Assembly: GCF_030056665.1 (NCBI RefSeq)
Contig: NZ_JASHIG010000048.1
Length of the DNA: 44,566 bases
Strand: one strand, 5' to 3'
Origin: Flectobacillus roseus
Lineage (GTDB): Bacteria > Bacteroidota > Bacteroidia > Cytophagales > Spirosomataceae
Position 1 is the first letter of the stretch; each line of letters opens with the position of its first letter. Made by a program: the position numbers and the translations under genes. Of the stretch, positions 8,188 through 15,944 are shown piece by piece. The notes beneath the pieces were generated by a model. It saw only the letters and a list, made by a program, of their open reading frames with translations. It did no database searches and was not told the DNA's origin.

Positions 8188-8448
8188 TTACAATTCAATA
8201 TTAATCGGTTGTTTTAGGATAGTTTAGGACGCTTTTTTGATACACTTTTTAATGAAAAAAAATATAATCGTTTTACTTTCTGATAGTTATGACGAATAAA
8301 CTCAAAAACGAGTGTAATCTTTTACAAGAAGGGCCCCCGCCCTTTGACGGCAACGGCAATTGCCATTCCGAAAAAATAGAATATAACCCCCATTGCTGAG
8401 GGTTGAGGAATCGGTTAGAATCGGAATGAATCTGTATGAATCGGTAGC
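8188..8448. other. Non-coding block between terminase and portal genes, candidate packaging site
   Basis: 261 bp without an ORF. From right to left on the map it holds four tandem 10-bp repeats (8408-8447), an AACCC/GGGTT hairpin (8385-8404), the palindrome GGCAATTGCC (8355-8364), a GC-rich tract GGGCCCCCGCCC (8331-8342) and an AT-rich stretch. Dense repeats next to terL would suit a cos or pac recognition site. This is inference. Confidence 0.4.
8408..8447. repeat. Four tandem 10-bp repeats (GAATCGGTTA type)
   Basis: Units: GAATCGGTTA, GAATCGGAAT, GAATCTGTAT, GAATCGGTAG, perfectly spaced at 10 bp, about one helical turn, and ending one base before the terL stop codon. The arrangement looks like iterons bound on one face of the helix. 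Confidence 0.85.
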
Positions 8449-10023
8449 TTAGAAAGAGTCGAAAGTATTTTGTTGTGCTTTCGTTCCTGGCATAAACTTT
8501 CTATACTTTGCATAGAGTATGTAATCAAGGGCATCGGTACCATCAGTAGCATACTCTCTGTTCGTAACCATGTCGCCTGATGTCTCGCTCTTCTTCGACT
8601 TCCTGAAGGTGCCATCTGTCATGATGGGGGTGCGACACATGGCTATGATGAGTACTTTATTAGTGTTCTGATTGAATCGTATCTTAGGCGCACGTTCGTT
8701 AGATTCCTCTAGTAGGTGGTTGAGTAGTATGTACTTATCTTTATGCGCAGGGTTTTTGCCTTGTTTCTCATACTCCCTAACTACGGTCCATCCCTCGTCG
8801 GTTAGTACTTTAATGAACTGGCTAAAAAAGTTGCCATTGTCCCCACCTGAGCCTGCGTTGCGGTTTTTTCCTGATTTGTCACCGTAAATTTTGACTGTTT
8901 TTTTCTGGTGTGAGGCGTATTTTTTGCACCAGTTTTTGGCGTTTTCTAAGATGACGTTTTTGTCAGGTTGTAGAACTGACGACTTCTCGAACTGCGAGTC
9001 GATGACTCTGAACTCACGACCAACCTCTTGGCATGAAACAGCCCAACATATATCAGCGTTGAAGTCGAGTGACACTTCAAGCTCACGGTCTGATTGGTAG
9101 TCATTCGAGCGGTACAAATGGAGCTTGGACTTATCATCGTATTCATAGTCATAGGACTTGACATAAGTATGCCTTGCGTTTGAGAATGAGAAATAGAAAC
9201 AGTTCGGTAATTTGCCTAATCGCTCATTCTCAACTTCGACCATGTATTGAAGCTCAGAAAGTTGATCTTGTAAGCGCTTGCCATAATCAAGTGGCAAATT
9301 GGCTTGATTGTCTCTATAGGTACTTTCTAAAAACAGGTATTCTGGAGGGATTCTGAGCTTTTCGGCATCTGTCATTTTTGCTCTTCTTTCGAGCATTTCT
9401 TTGTATAATTCCTCCGTTTTGTAAATCCAGTTTCCCTCTGGTGTCCAGCTTGCAGACGAAAAATCGTAAAAGCTATGGTGCAAATGACTTTTTGCTAGTT
9501 TGGTATTTGGATTGGCTCGCATGGTTGGCAACAAGACTGTATTGATAAAATCTTCGTCCATGGTCGCACTTTCATCGATACGAATTGCATCTGAGTTAAT
9601 CCCTCGGTGAGTTTGTGGGTTGTCTTGAGATACAAAACGAATAGTATAGCCGTTTATAAATGTCATGGCATATTGATAGCCTCGCTTACCTACCTTTTGA
9701 TAGGGCGTTCCCCAGTGATCTGGAGGCTTGACGCCTAACACATAGACTCCGAAGGGTTGAGCCTTGTTGTATTCATGTACATTAAGCCTTTCGAGTGATG
9801 CTACAATACCCGGCAAAACTACAGAGTCGAGCTGTACGTATGTCAGACCACCTATCAGGGTCGTAGCTCTTGGCAACTCCCAAAAACATTGATACTGGTC
9901 GTTACCCAGGGTTGTTGTTTTCCCTGAGCCACGACCACCATGAAACGTTTTTCTTTTTGCTCGACTTCGACCAAACTTCATCTGTTTGTCGTTGATATAG
10001 ACCTCTTTTACCTCACTATTCAT
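8449..10023 (-). CDS. terL: Terminase large subunit
   Basis: 524 residues. The ATPase domain has Walker A HGGRGSGKTT at residues 28-37 and Walker B AIRIDE at 146-151. The C-terminal RNase H-like nuclease shows EVSLDFNADI, IYGDKSGKN and GTDALDYILYA, supplying the metal-binding aspartates. It pumps DNA into the prohead and cuts it. A longer frame opens at 10080, but ATG 10023 overlaps the small-terminase stop in the form GATGAATAG, so I chose that start. Full length for the family, with no sign of decay. Confidence 0.95.
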   Translation of the reverse strand: MNSEVKEVYINDKQMKFGRSRAKRKTFHGGRGSGKTTTLGNDQYQCFWELPRATTLIGGLTYVQLDSVVLPGIVASLERLNVHEYNKAQPFGVYVLGVKPPDHWGTPYQKVGKRGYQYAMTFINGYTIRFVSQDNPQTHRGINSDAIRIDESATMDEDFINTVLLPTMRANPNTKLAKSHLHHSFYDFSSASWTPEGNWIYKTEELYKEMLERRAKMTDAEKLRIPPEYLFLESTYRDNQANLPLDYGKRLQDQLSELQYMVEVENERLGKLPNCFYFSFSNARHTYVKSYDYEYDDKSKLHLYRSNDYQSDRELEVSLDFNADICWAVSCQEVGREFRVIDSQFEKSSVLQPDKNVILENAKNWCKKYASHQKKTVKIYGDKSGKNRNAGSGGDNGNFFSQFIKVLTDEGWTVVREYEKQGKNPAHKDKYILLNHLLEESNERAPKIRFNQNTNKVLIIAMCRTPIMTDGTFRKSKKSETSGDMVTNREYATDGTDALDYILYAKYRKFMPGTKAQQNTFDSF

Positions 10024-10561
10024 CGTCCTCAATAGATTTGTTTTGCTTATTAAGCACGTTGATATTGTTGGTAAAGACAATGGTTGGAGCTGTCTTGAAG
10101 TCGTTAAGATTGAAGCCTACTGCTTCGCCTTCGTACAATCCTTCGAGTGTAGAAGCCTCTTTCCAAGCCATTGTGGCGGTTTTGAAGTCCTTTTCTGCAC
10201 GTGCTAGGTTGGAGAGTGTTTTGAAATAATTGATTGCCGCCATCAAACGCCCTTTCTTGCTTACATCCTCAACATTGCCGAAAAGCTCAAAGCTCTCAAT
10301 ACGGATGATTCGTGCCATTCCACTTTTGATATCATACTTCTTTTGCAAAGCAGCTTCAATCATATCATCAGTTCGCCCAATGTTCGCCATTGACCATGCA
10401 AGGCTATATTTGTCGAACATTTCTTGTTGTTCGATGGTCAGTTCCTCGATATCTTTTGTACCACTCAAATACTCGTGGTACACATCAAACTTATTCTTCT
10501 GAATGCCTAGCTTATTCTTCATTTTGGTTAAGCTTTGGCTTTGCTTTCTTGGTCGTCCCAT
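10016..10561 (-). CDS. Probable terminase small subunit
   Basis: 181 residues with a basic N-terminus (MGRPRKQSQSLTKMKNK) and helical middle, directly upstream of and overlapping terL by 8 bases. Small terminase subunits recognise the packaging site and stimulate the large subunit. Sequence similarity to a named family is not obvious to me, so the call rests mainly on position, size and the basic helical N-terminus. Confidence 0.65.
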   Translation of the reverse strand: MGRPRKQSQSLTKMKNKLGIQKNKFDVYHEYLSGTKDIEELTIEQQEMFDKYSLAWSMANIGRTDDMIEAALQKKYDIKSGMARIIRIESFELFGNVEDVSKKGRLMAAINYFKTLSNLARAEKDFKTATMAWKEASTLEGLYEGEAVGFNLNDFKTAPTIVFTNNINVLNKQNKSIEDDE

Positions 10562-10583
10562 ATCACATTATTATCTATCTGCA

Positions 10584-10616
10584 CAAAAAAAACCGCCTGC
10601 AATATCGCAAGCGGTT
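10584..10616 (-). terminator. Rho-independent terminator after the RarA-like gene
   Basis: Stem AACCGC-TTGC / GCA-GGCGGTT on the minus strand with a six-base loop, followed by T8. It sits between the 10635-11216 gene and the terminase genes, so the terminase transcript probably has its own promoter or needs antitermination. Confidence 0.85.
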
Positions 10617-10634
10617 CTCTAGCTTTTTTGGACG

Positions 10635-11216
10635 TTATTCGCTGAATAGCTCTGGTGTGCCTATTTCATTACTGTTTGATATGGCATTTTTTGCGAGCTC
10701 TCGATACTCATCTTCAAGCTCCTGTATTTCGTGTGGATCTAGTTTTGAACCTTCTTCAAAGAAGTGTTTCCAGCTCCTTCCTAAGCGCTTGCCTCGGTCG
10801 GTATGCTTATCGAGAGCAACATCCGGTATCTCTAGGCGCTTGAATGGATGTGTAAGAATTTCCCAAAAGATAGCCCAATCTATTAGCCTACTCTTTTTGG
10901 ACCTGCAGAGCTTTATTACTGCGTGAGCTAGAAAGAGCCGTTGAGGTTCGCCTTTGTCCTCTTTATTCTTGGCCGCCTCTCGAAACATACAGTACAGTGC
11001 CCAAACTTCACTGGAGATGTTTGGCTCTGCTAATCCAATATCTTCACTCGAGATAATCCTGAGCCTTTTCCAAAGCCATTCTGAGTAGTTTGATTCATAG
11101 AGCTCCAGTGCCCAATAGAGTGCTTCTTTTTCCCAACCTCTGCGGATACACTTTTGAATTGCTGAAATTACCTCCGGGCCACTATATCCCTTCTTCGTTA
11201 TGATTTGATGTTTCAT
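10635..11216 (-). CDS. Stand-alone RarA/MgsA C-terminal-like domain protein
   Basis: 193 residues. Residues 9-62 (GYSGPEVISAIQKCIRRG ... EALYWALELYE ... RLRIISSEDIGLAEP) match the tetramerisation/AAA-associated region of RarA (MgsA, COG2256), where the pattern is DaALYWLARML ... RRLviiASEDIGlAdP. The later DKHTDRGKRLGRSWKHF also resembles that family's C-terminus. The AAA+ ATPase domain is absent: there is no Walker motif. RarA acts at stalled replication forks, so this may bind host RarA, clamp loader or SSB. A repeated leader motif and a terminator flank it. Confidence 0.65.
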   Translation of the reverse strand: MKHQIITKKGYSGPEVISAIQKCIRRGWEKEALYWALELYESNYSEWLWKRLRIISSEDIGLAEPNISSEVWALYCMFREAAKNKEDKGEPQRLFLAHAVIKLCRSKKSRLIDWAIFWEILTHPFKRLEIPDVALDKHTDRGKRLGRSWKHFFEEGSKLDPHEIQELEDEYRELAKNAISNSNEIGTPELFSE

Positions 11217-11257
11217 TTGTGTATTTTTGCGGTCTCATTCAACGTTTTTTTTGTTGA

Positions 11258-11268
11258 TTGAAAACCAG
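11258..11268 (-). repeat. Leader motif CTGGTTTTCAA, copy 1
   Basis: Identical 11-mer on the minus strand, 42 bases before the RarA-like start codon. It overlaps a 12-bp palindrome CCAGTTAACTGG at 11265-11276. Confidence 0.7.
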
Positions 11269-11278
11269 TTAACTGGAT

Positions 11279-11305
11279 AAGCTCCTAACACTTGATTAGG
11301 AGCTT
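11279..11305. terminator. 10-bp hairpin between small-protein operon and RarA-like gene
   Basis: Arms AAGCTCCTAA and TTAGGAGCTT with a 7-base loop. The T-rich tail is on the plus side, so it is weaker as a minus-strand terminator. It begins 9 bases after the 57-aa gene stop. Confidence 0.55.
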
Positions 11306-11313
11306 TCTTTTTA

Positions 11314-11487
11314 TTAGAATAGTTTCATTTGCTTTTGCTCCTCGACTGACAGAAATAGTGGTGTATCTACCCAACCTTTGTTCTGTGTCTTACCTGCTGT
11401 GATTTTTGTCCCTTCTGTTAGGATTTTGTATAGCTCTTCTTTTTCGAATAGAGTGAGCCCTTTTAATTGCTTTTTTGTGATTTTCAT
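11314..11487 (-). CDS. 57-aa phage microprotein
   Basis: Begins MKITKKQLKGLTLFEKEELY and ends QMKLF. Helical and charged. No family recognised. The start overlaps the upstream stop as ATGA, and the upstream gene is likewise overlapped, so three microproteins form one coupled operon. Confidence 0.6.
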   Translation of the reverse strand: MKITKKQLKGLTLFEKEELYKILTEGTKITAGKTQNKGWVDTPLFLSVEEQKQMKLF

Positions 11488-11660
11488 TTCTTGAGCATTT
11501 TTTTGATTTGAGTTGTAGTAATTTCACCTTTTGCCACTTTCCAACTAAGCTTGAGAGATAGTGAAAAGCTAACAATTCCGTTTCTGAAGAAGCGCCAAGC
11601 ATCTTTCATAATGCTAGAGAGCCTAGCTCTCCAGCTTACGTCTTTGCATTGCATTACCAT
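11484..11660 (-). CDS. Small phage protein with SFSLSLKLSWKVAKGE motif
   Basis: 58 residues. A helical basic protein with the stretch SFSLSLKLSWKVAKGEIT, which I associate with small conserved proteins of Bacteroidota phages, but I know no function. Possible starts are ATG 11660 and ATG 11654; the second makes TAATG with the upstream stop. It ends in an ATGA overlap. Confidence 0.6.
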   Translation of the reverse strand: MVMQCKDVSWRARLSSIMKDAWRFFRNGIVSFSLSLKLSWKVAKGEITTTQIKKMLKK

Positions 11661-11800
11661 GCTTTGATTACTCTGACAATTGTCCATTTAGTGAACTGTT
11701 CCTCGAACATCTGAATCGCATTTTGCTCGTTTTGAGCATACAGAGGAAGGGCACCCGTAATTCCTTTTTGGGTGCTGTAATAGATTGTGAATTGCTTCAT
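11654..11800 (-). CDS. 48-aa phage microprotein, first gene of operon
   Basis: Begins MKQFTIYYSTQKGITGALPL and ends TKWTIVRVIKAW; probably a small alpha/beta fold. It is the first gene after promoter copy A and leader motif copy 2, and its stop overlaps the next start. Function unknown. Confidence 0.6.
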   Translation of the reverse strand: MKQFTIYYSTQKGITGALPLYAQNEQNAIQMFEEQFTKWTIVRVIKAW

Positions 11801-11816
11801 TTTTTTTCGTGTTAAA

Positions 11817-11827
11817 TTGAAAACCAG
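11817..11827 (-). repeat. Leader motif CTGGTTTTCAA, copy 2
   Basis: Lies in the 5' leader between promoter copy A and the 48-aa gene, 16 bases before its ATG. Confidence 0.7.
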
Positions 11828-11842
11828 ATATTTATTGTATTA

Positions 11843-11912
11843 CGAATTTAGGCAATGAGTACAAGGGTGTAAAACAGTGATTCTTTTATTTTTCGGTAAA
11901 TTTGGCAGTCTA
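11843..11912 (-). promoter_or_regulatory. Repeated phage promoter, copy A
   Basis: Minus strand: -33 TTTA (11873-11870), 19-base spacer, -7 TAAATTCG (11850-11843). The spacer and about 35 bp upstream (to 11912, reaching the methylase-like gene's stop codon) are nearly identical to copies B and C, including TTGCC before the -7 box and CGAAAAATAAAA upstream. It drives the three-microprotein operon. Confidence 0.75.
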
Positions 11913-12725
11913 AAACAAAGATAATTGACCCGTAATGGCAGACTGTTTTGCTATCTTTTCGGCTATCTTTTGTTGTATTTTCTCCTCGGTAATAACCTCG
12001 TTTTTTGCCTTCATATCTTCCTTAAATTTATTGACCATCAGCTCAAAAGAATGGTATTGAGCGCATTGATTAGCGTTAATTCGTTCGATAGATGGGATGC
12101 CAAATTTGAGTAATCTATTAATCTCAAAACCAAACTTCCAATCGCTTGTAAGGTCAAGGGCATTGCCACAGGTTATTTGCCCCCTTACTCCATGTATGCA
12201 CATATTGAATGCCGTCATTTTAGCGCAAATGGGGTCGATATCACAGGCAAAGTGGGTATTTTGTGGAGCTCGCACATGGAAGGAAAGTAGGAGCCTTCCA
12301 GACCCACATGCAGGGTCATTAATCGTCTTATTTACTGGTGGATTAACATAATCTGCATTCAATTCTGTGAGAAGGTCACAGATACCTTCAGGAGTAAAAA
12401 ACTGTCCCAAGGCACTGCTTTTGCTTCGACTTGCTATGATTTCGTAATAGGTGCCTAATCCATCGTACCAATTGCGTTTTTTGAAGCTTTCATTGTAGCA
12501 CCTTAATAGTGCTGCCATCATTGCGCTGAGGTAATGGTAATCATCCTTATACTTTCTTTTAAGCCTTTCTGCTAGCTCTTTATCCCCGTGTGGTGACCAG
12601 CAAGCTATCATAAAATCTAAGAGGTCGTGAAATACTTCAGCTACATCCCAGCGATATCCTCCAAGCTTATTAAATGCCTCGTTGAACTCCCTCAACTCGT
12701 GCGGTACATCTACTGTCTTTGCCAT
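11910..12725 (-). CDS. N6-adenine methylase-like protein lacking NPPY
   Basis: 271 residues. SAM-binding motif I is DPACGSG (137-143), motif X is LGQFFTP (106-112), and motif II/III-like segments are DIDPICAKM (162-170) and GNALDL (187-192), all as in HsdM/N6 DNA methylases. The catalytic NPP[FYW] expected shortly after GNALDL is not there; the only NPP (NPPV, 128-131) precedes motif I. It may therefore bind SAM and DNA without methylating adenine, or use another chemistry. The start overlaps the upstream stop (TAATG), so it is probably coupled to the 227-aa partner. Confidence 0.75.
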   Translation of the reverse strand: MAKTVDVPHELREFNEAFNKLGGYRWDVAEVFHDLLDFMIACWSPHGDKELAERLKRKYKDDYHYLSAMMAALLRCYNESFKKRNWYDGLGTYYEIIASRSKSSALGQFFTPEGICDLLTELNADYVNPPVNKTINDPACGSGRLLLSFHVRAPQNTHFACDIDPICAKMTAFNMCIHGVRGQITCGNALDLTSDWKFGFEINRLLKFGIPSIERINANQCAQYHSFELMVNKFKEDMKAKNEVITEEKIQQKIAEKIAKQSAITGQLSLF

Positions 12726-13408
12726 TAGAAGGGAACGTCTTCAAAAGTTTCTATTTCGTACTTTGGATAGCAAGACTTCAACAAGTGTTCGACGTAGTAG
12801 TCTTTGATTTGAAAGCCTGCGCACTCTTTGAACCGTTGTTCTATACGTTCTACTAAAATTGTGGCTGGTGACTTATAACCATATCTTTTGTAGGTTCTCA
12901 CAAAATCAATCAAATCATCAATGGTAATCTTATCTTCTACAAAGAATAAGGAGTTCATTTCTTGAGCTTGAACATCTAGCGCTAGACCATCTTTGTTGAA
13001 CCATGCTTTGCTTACATCACTAAGCCAATTCTTATCTGCAAACCTTTCAAAGCTCTCTCGAGGGAATGGCTTCAGGAACTCCGAAATAATGTAATTCTTT
13101 GAGCTATCACTTGATTCATTGGCTTTTGCTTTCTGCCAAAGCTCTGCAAGCTCTAAGGGGTTGTTGGAATGCTCGAGTAAATAGTCATCTGCTTCATATT
13201 CCTCTATGCCAAATGGGAGCTGTGTGGCTTTGTAAGGGAGGTGAGCAATATTGTAGATATCTAACCTTTCGCATATTTCGGTGTCGAATCTGCTTGTAGT
13301 AACCTTTCTGGCTGTTTGGGCCGCAAACTCGATGTAATCTTCGTTGGAAGTACCGGCGTACTTCTTCATGTGCCTTTCTGCATTGGCACCTAATTTGAAA
13401 CTCTTCAT
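12725..13408 (-). CDS. Hypothetical 227-aa partner of the methylase-like protein
   Basis: Acidic, helical, soluble; no recognised family. The frame is open to 13465, but ATG 13408 (MKSFKLGANAERHMKKYAG) follows the conserved leader motif and is the better start. Its stop overlaps the methylase-like start as TAATG, so the two are probably translated together. A DNA-specificity or accessory role is only a positional guess. Confidence 0.65.
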   Translation of the reverse strand: MKSFKLGANAERHMKKYAGTSNEDYIEFAAQTARKVTTSRFDTEICERLDIYNIAHLPYKATQLPFGIEEYEADDYLLEHSNNPLELAELWQKAKANESSDSSKNYIISEFLKPFPRESFERFADKNWLSDVSKAWFNKDGLALDVQAQEMNSLFFVEDKITIDDLIDFVRTYKRYGYKSPATILVERIEQRFKECAGFQIKDYYVEHLLKSCYPKYEIETFEDVPF

Positions 13409-13416
13409 AAGTATTG

Positions 13417-13427
13417 TTGAAAACCAG
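13417..13427 (-). repeat. Leader motif CTGGTTTTCAA, copy 3
   Basis: 8 bases before the ATG at 13408, in the gap between the 70-aa and 227-aa genes, so here the motif is intercistronic and not next to a visible promoter. Confidence 0.7.
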
Positions 13428-13465
13428 TTGTATAAAAAATTGTCAATTGTATAAAATCTCGTCAA

Positions 13466-13678
13466 TTAGTTGGCTCTAGCAAGTCTTCTAATTGGCTTAC
13501 CTCCAAAGAGATTGACAGTCTCCCAGAGAACAATTACGTTGTCCTGAGCAAACTCATCTTTTTGAAACTCGAAGGTTTGACCCTCGCTTTGAAAAACTAA
13601 AATGTTGTTAACCTCCTTCTTGAAAATATAGGTTTTTGAATCGTTTTTGAGTTGGATTTTTTGATTAAAATAGAACAT
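13466..13678 (-). CDS. 70-aa hypothetical phage protein
   Basis: Beta-rich, begins MFYFNQKIQLKNDSKTYIF. First gene after promoter copy B. No family recognised. Confidence 0.6.
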   Translation of the reverse strand: MFYFNQKIQLKNDSKTYIFKKEVNNILVFQSEGQTFEFQKDEFAQDNVIVLWETVNLFGGKPIRRLARAN

Positions 13679-13710
13679 AACTAATTGATTTATTGTCGAT
13701 TATTATGTTA

Positions 13711-13779
13711 CGAAGGTAGGCAATGGGGACAAGGGTGTAAAACAGTAAAACTTTTATTTTTCGGCTATTTTGGCAGTCT
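13711..13779 (-). promoter_or_regulatory. Repeated phage promoter, copy B
   Basis: Minus strand: -33 TTTA (13741-13738), 19-base spacer, -7 TACCTTCG (13718-13711). About 40 bp upstream are also shared with copies A and C. It lies between a terminator and the 13678 gene and should transcribe the 70-aa, 227-aa and methylase-like genes. Confidence 0.78.
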
Positions 13780-13784
13780 GAAAA

Positions 13785-13818
13785 GCATTAAAAAACCTGC
13801 ACTGTTGGCAGGTTTTTT
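13785..13818. terminator. Bidirectional terminator after the first putAbiC-type gene
   Basis: AAAAAACCTGC / GCAGGTTTTTT with a 7-base loop: A-tract on one side and T-tract on the other, 4 bases past the stop of 13822-14853. It insulates the abortive-infection-like pair from promoter copy B. Confidence 0.88.
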
Positions 13819-13821
13819 AAT

Positions 13822-14853
13822 TTAAGATCTTATAAATTTGACTAATGTATCCAATTCAGAGGTTAAATGTTCTCTATCTGATTCGATATATGACATTTTT
13901 TTACTTATTCTAGAGATGCTTTGAGAAATAAGAACTTTTATTTTCTGGAAGGTTATTTCAAATTCTCTTATCTCATTATCAAGATTAGGTTTAATCGGTA
14001 TTACATTGCAACTTATTCTTTGTTCTTTCAAATCCTTAAAAATAACTATGTTGTCAAATAAATATTTTTCAGACTTCTTCCAATTTTTATAGCTTTCACT
14101 TCCTAAAATTTCTTCATTATTTTCAAAATTGGATATGATTGAATGAATGTTCTTTGTTAAGGAGTCGTTAAGATTGTTAATTTCTTCAGCAATATCTTTA
14201 AGCTCATTTTCGATTTCCTTAAGTACACGTGGAATATTTATAACTGTATCAAGAAGTCTAGCAATGTTAAAAGTACCAATATAGTAGCCTTCAGATGAAT
14301 ACTTAATACACTCTAAATAAGCAACAAAATATTCTTCCTCGTTAATACGGTTTAATCTATTTTCAAGTCGTAAAATTAATTCAGAGTTTTCCTCAAACTC
14401 TAATTTGAAACTTTCCTGCTCCATATTTTTAAGACAGTGCTTGAACATTGCATCAGATGCGATAACATTATTAATCAATTTTATTGAATCATGTAAAATT
14501 TTACCGAAGTAAGAAAGCTTATCCTTTTGGTGTTGTTTTCTCTCCTCTCGTACTTTTTCTTTTTCAGTGATATAAGTTATGATTAAACCAACTAGTGCTA
14601 CTCCTGAGAATAAGGTGTTTAGCAAACCATACATATCTCCAAAAGTACCTCTTTCGCTAATTAAATCTCTATCTGTATTATTGATTGACGCTTCATCATT
14701 TTTCTTTACAACAGTTGAGTTTATCTTGGATATCTTAGAGTTATAATTTGTGTGACCATAATAATCAATCATTTGATCCAAAATAAATGGATATACAGAA
14801 ATCAATAGGAGAACCATTAAGATGGCAAAAACACTTTTCTTAATTAAATTCAT
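13822..14853 (-). CDS. putAbiC-type membrane protein, copy 1
   Basis: 343 residues. An N-terminal membrane helix (residues 8-25), a loop of about 60 residues, then the family signature GTFGDMYGLLNTLFSGVALVGLIITY (about 69-94) as the second membrane helix, followed by a long cytoplasmic coiled coil. This is the layout of the putative phage abortive-infection family PF16872, by motif. It is paralogous to the next gene upstream and ends at a strong terminator. The gene is clearly AT-richer than the phage structural genes, suggesting acquired cargo. Likely role: superinfection exclusion or abortive infection by the prophage; mechanism unknown. Confidence 0.7.
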   Translation of the reverse strand: MNLIKKSVFAILMVLLLISVYPFILDQMIDYYGHTNYNSKISKINSTVVKKNDEASINNTDRDLISERGTFGDMYGLLNTLFSGVALVGLIITYITEKEKVREERKQHQKDKLSYFGKILHDSIKLINNVIASDAMFKHCLKNMEQESFKLEFEENSELILRLENRLNRINEEEYFVAYLECIKYSSEGYYIGTFNIARLLDTVINIPRVLKEIENELKDIAEEINNLNDSLTKNIHSIISNFENNEEILGSESYKNWKKSEKYLFDNIVIFKDLKEQRISCNVIPIKPNLDNEIREFEITFQKIKVLISQSISRISKKMSYIESDREHLTSELDTLVKFIRS

Positions 14854-14893
14854 GTCATTATTGAAAAGTTAAAATCATGTAGTTATTGTACAC

Positions 14894-15922
14894 TTAACTA
14901 ATGTTAATAGTATTAGAAATCTCAGCAACAAGTGAGTTATAATTCGGATTCAATCTATTCAAGGCATCTGTCGAATCTGTAATATTTCTTTTAATATCAT
15001 TTAGATTTTCTTCTAATGTTCTACAATCTCTGAGTAAGTCATTCACTAATGCATACATCACTTGATAATCTTTTTCAAAGGTATCATCAGAAGCATTAAA
15101 AAAAGGAATAGAATCTAATTCTTTTTTGAAGCCTGTATAGAAGACTCTCATCATATTAAGATTTGTAACTTTCTCTATATCTAATTTAATAAGCAACATT
15201 CTAAACACCTCATACTTGTAAGCGATGTTGTTTATTGTGTTATGTTTATTGGCAATATCTCTTGTCAAAGTTGAATTGAAAATATCAGCTCTATCGATTA
15301 CATTTCGGACTTGCGACCTTAATGTCCTCATACTATCAACTAATTCAAACGCTTCCAATATATTATTGTCATTTGAAAACTCTCTATATAAGGTAAAGAA
15401 AAACATCTGATCTATTTTATTTGAAATCATTGATAAACTATCTTCAGTTGTACTAACAATCAAAGGCTTTAATTCAATCGAGCCTGTGGGATTAGTTAAA
15501 AGCCAAGTTTGTAAGCTCTGAATAAATCGAGCATTACTTTCTGTTACTCTGATAAATAAAGCAATTAAATAGTTTAGATTGTTATTTCTTGCAATAGACT
15601 TTGAGGATAAGAGTTCCTGCTTTTCTTCAGATATTTTTTGAATATCTCTGTTGATTTCATTTTTGTGTATTGAAATTTGTACAACTATTGTAATTAATAG
15701 ACCAAGAAAGGCAAATCCTGACAAGAGTGAATTTAGTGGTCCATACATATCACCAAAAGTTCCTATATTTAAACCTGGTACAGGCGTTTTTAGAAGTCGA
15801 ACATGAGTGTCATATTTTTCAAAAATAAACTCAGGATATTTATTAAAAATATAGCATCCTAGTCCAACGAATAATAGAACCAATATTAAGACCCAAAATG
15901 AATTTTTGTAGTTTATTTGCAT
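14894..15922 (-). CDS. putAbiC-type membrane protein, copy 2
   Basis: 342 residues with the same architecture as its neighbour: an N-terminal membrane helix (residues 9-25), signature GTFGDMYGPLNSLLSGFAFLGLLITIV (about 54-80), then a long helical cytoplasmic domain. Outside the signature the two have diverged, so this is an old duplication or two separately acquired paralogues. The 40-base gap suggests cotranscription. AT-rich like its partner. They might form a hetero-oligomer, or recognise different phage triggers. Confidence 0.7.
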   Translation of the reverse strand: MQINYKNSFWVLILVLLFVGLGCYIFNKYPEFIFEKYDTHVRLLKTPVPGLNIGTFGDMYGPLNSLLSGFAFLGLLITIVVQISIHKNEINRDIQKISEEKQELLSSKSIARNNNLNYLIALFIRVTESNARFIQSLQTWLLTNPTGSIELKPLIVSTTEDSLSMISNKIDQMFFFTLYREFSNDNNILEAFELVDSMRTLRSQVRNVIDRADIFNSTLTRDIANKHNTINNIAYKYEVFRMLLIKLDIEKVTNLNMMRVFYTGFKKELDSIPFFNASDDTFEKDYQVMYALVNDLLRDCRTLEENLNDIKRNITDSTDALNRLNPNYNSLVAEISNTINIS

Positions 15923-15944
15923 GGTGTGTCAATGATTTAGGTTG

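Noticed and set aside
8188..8205. 18-mer shared with 39208-39225 as an att site
   Set aside because: The second copy lies in host DNA between GH43 and the amidohydrolase gene, beyond the likely prophage end, and the sequence is AT-rich; a chance or dispersed repeat is as likely.
11390..11602. 70-aa minus frame over two microprotein genes
   Set aside because: Very basic and irregular sequence, and the neighbouring frames have coupled starts and stops (ATGA), so it is a shadow.
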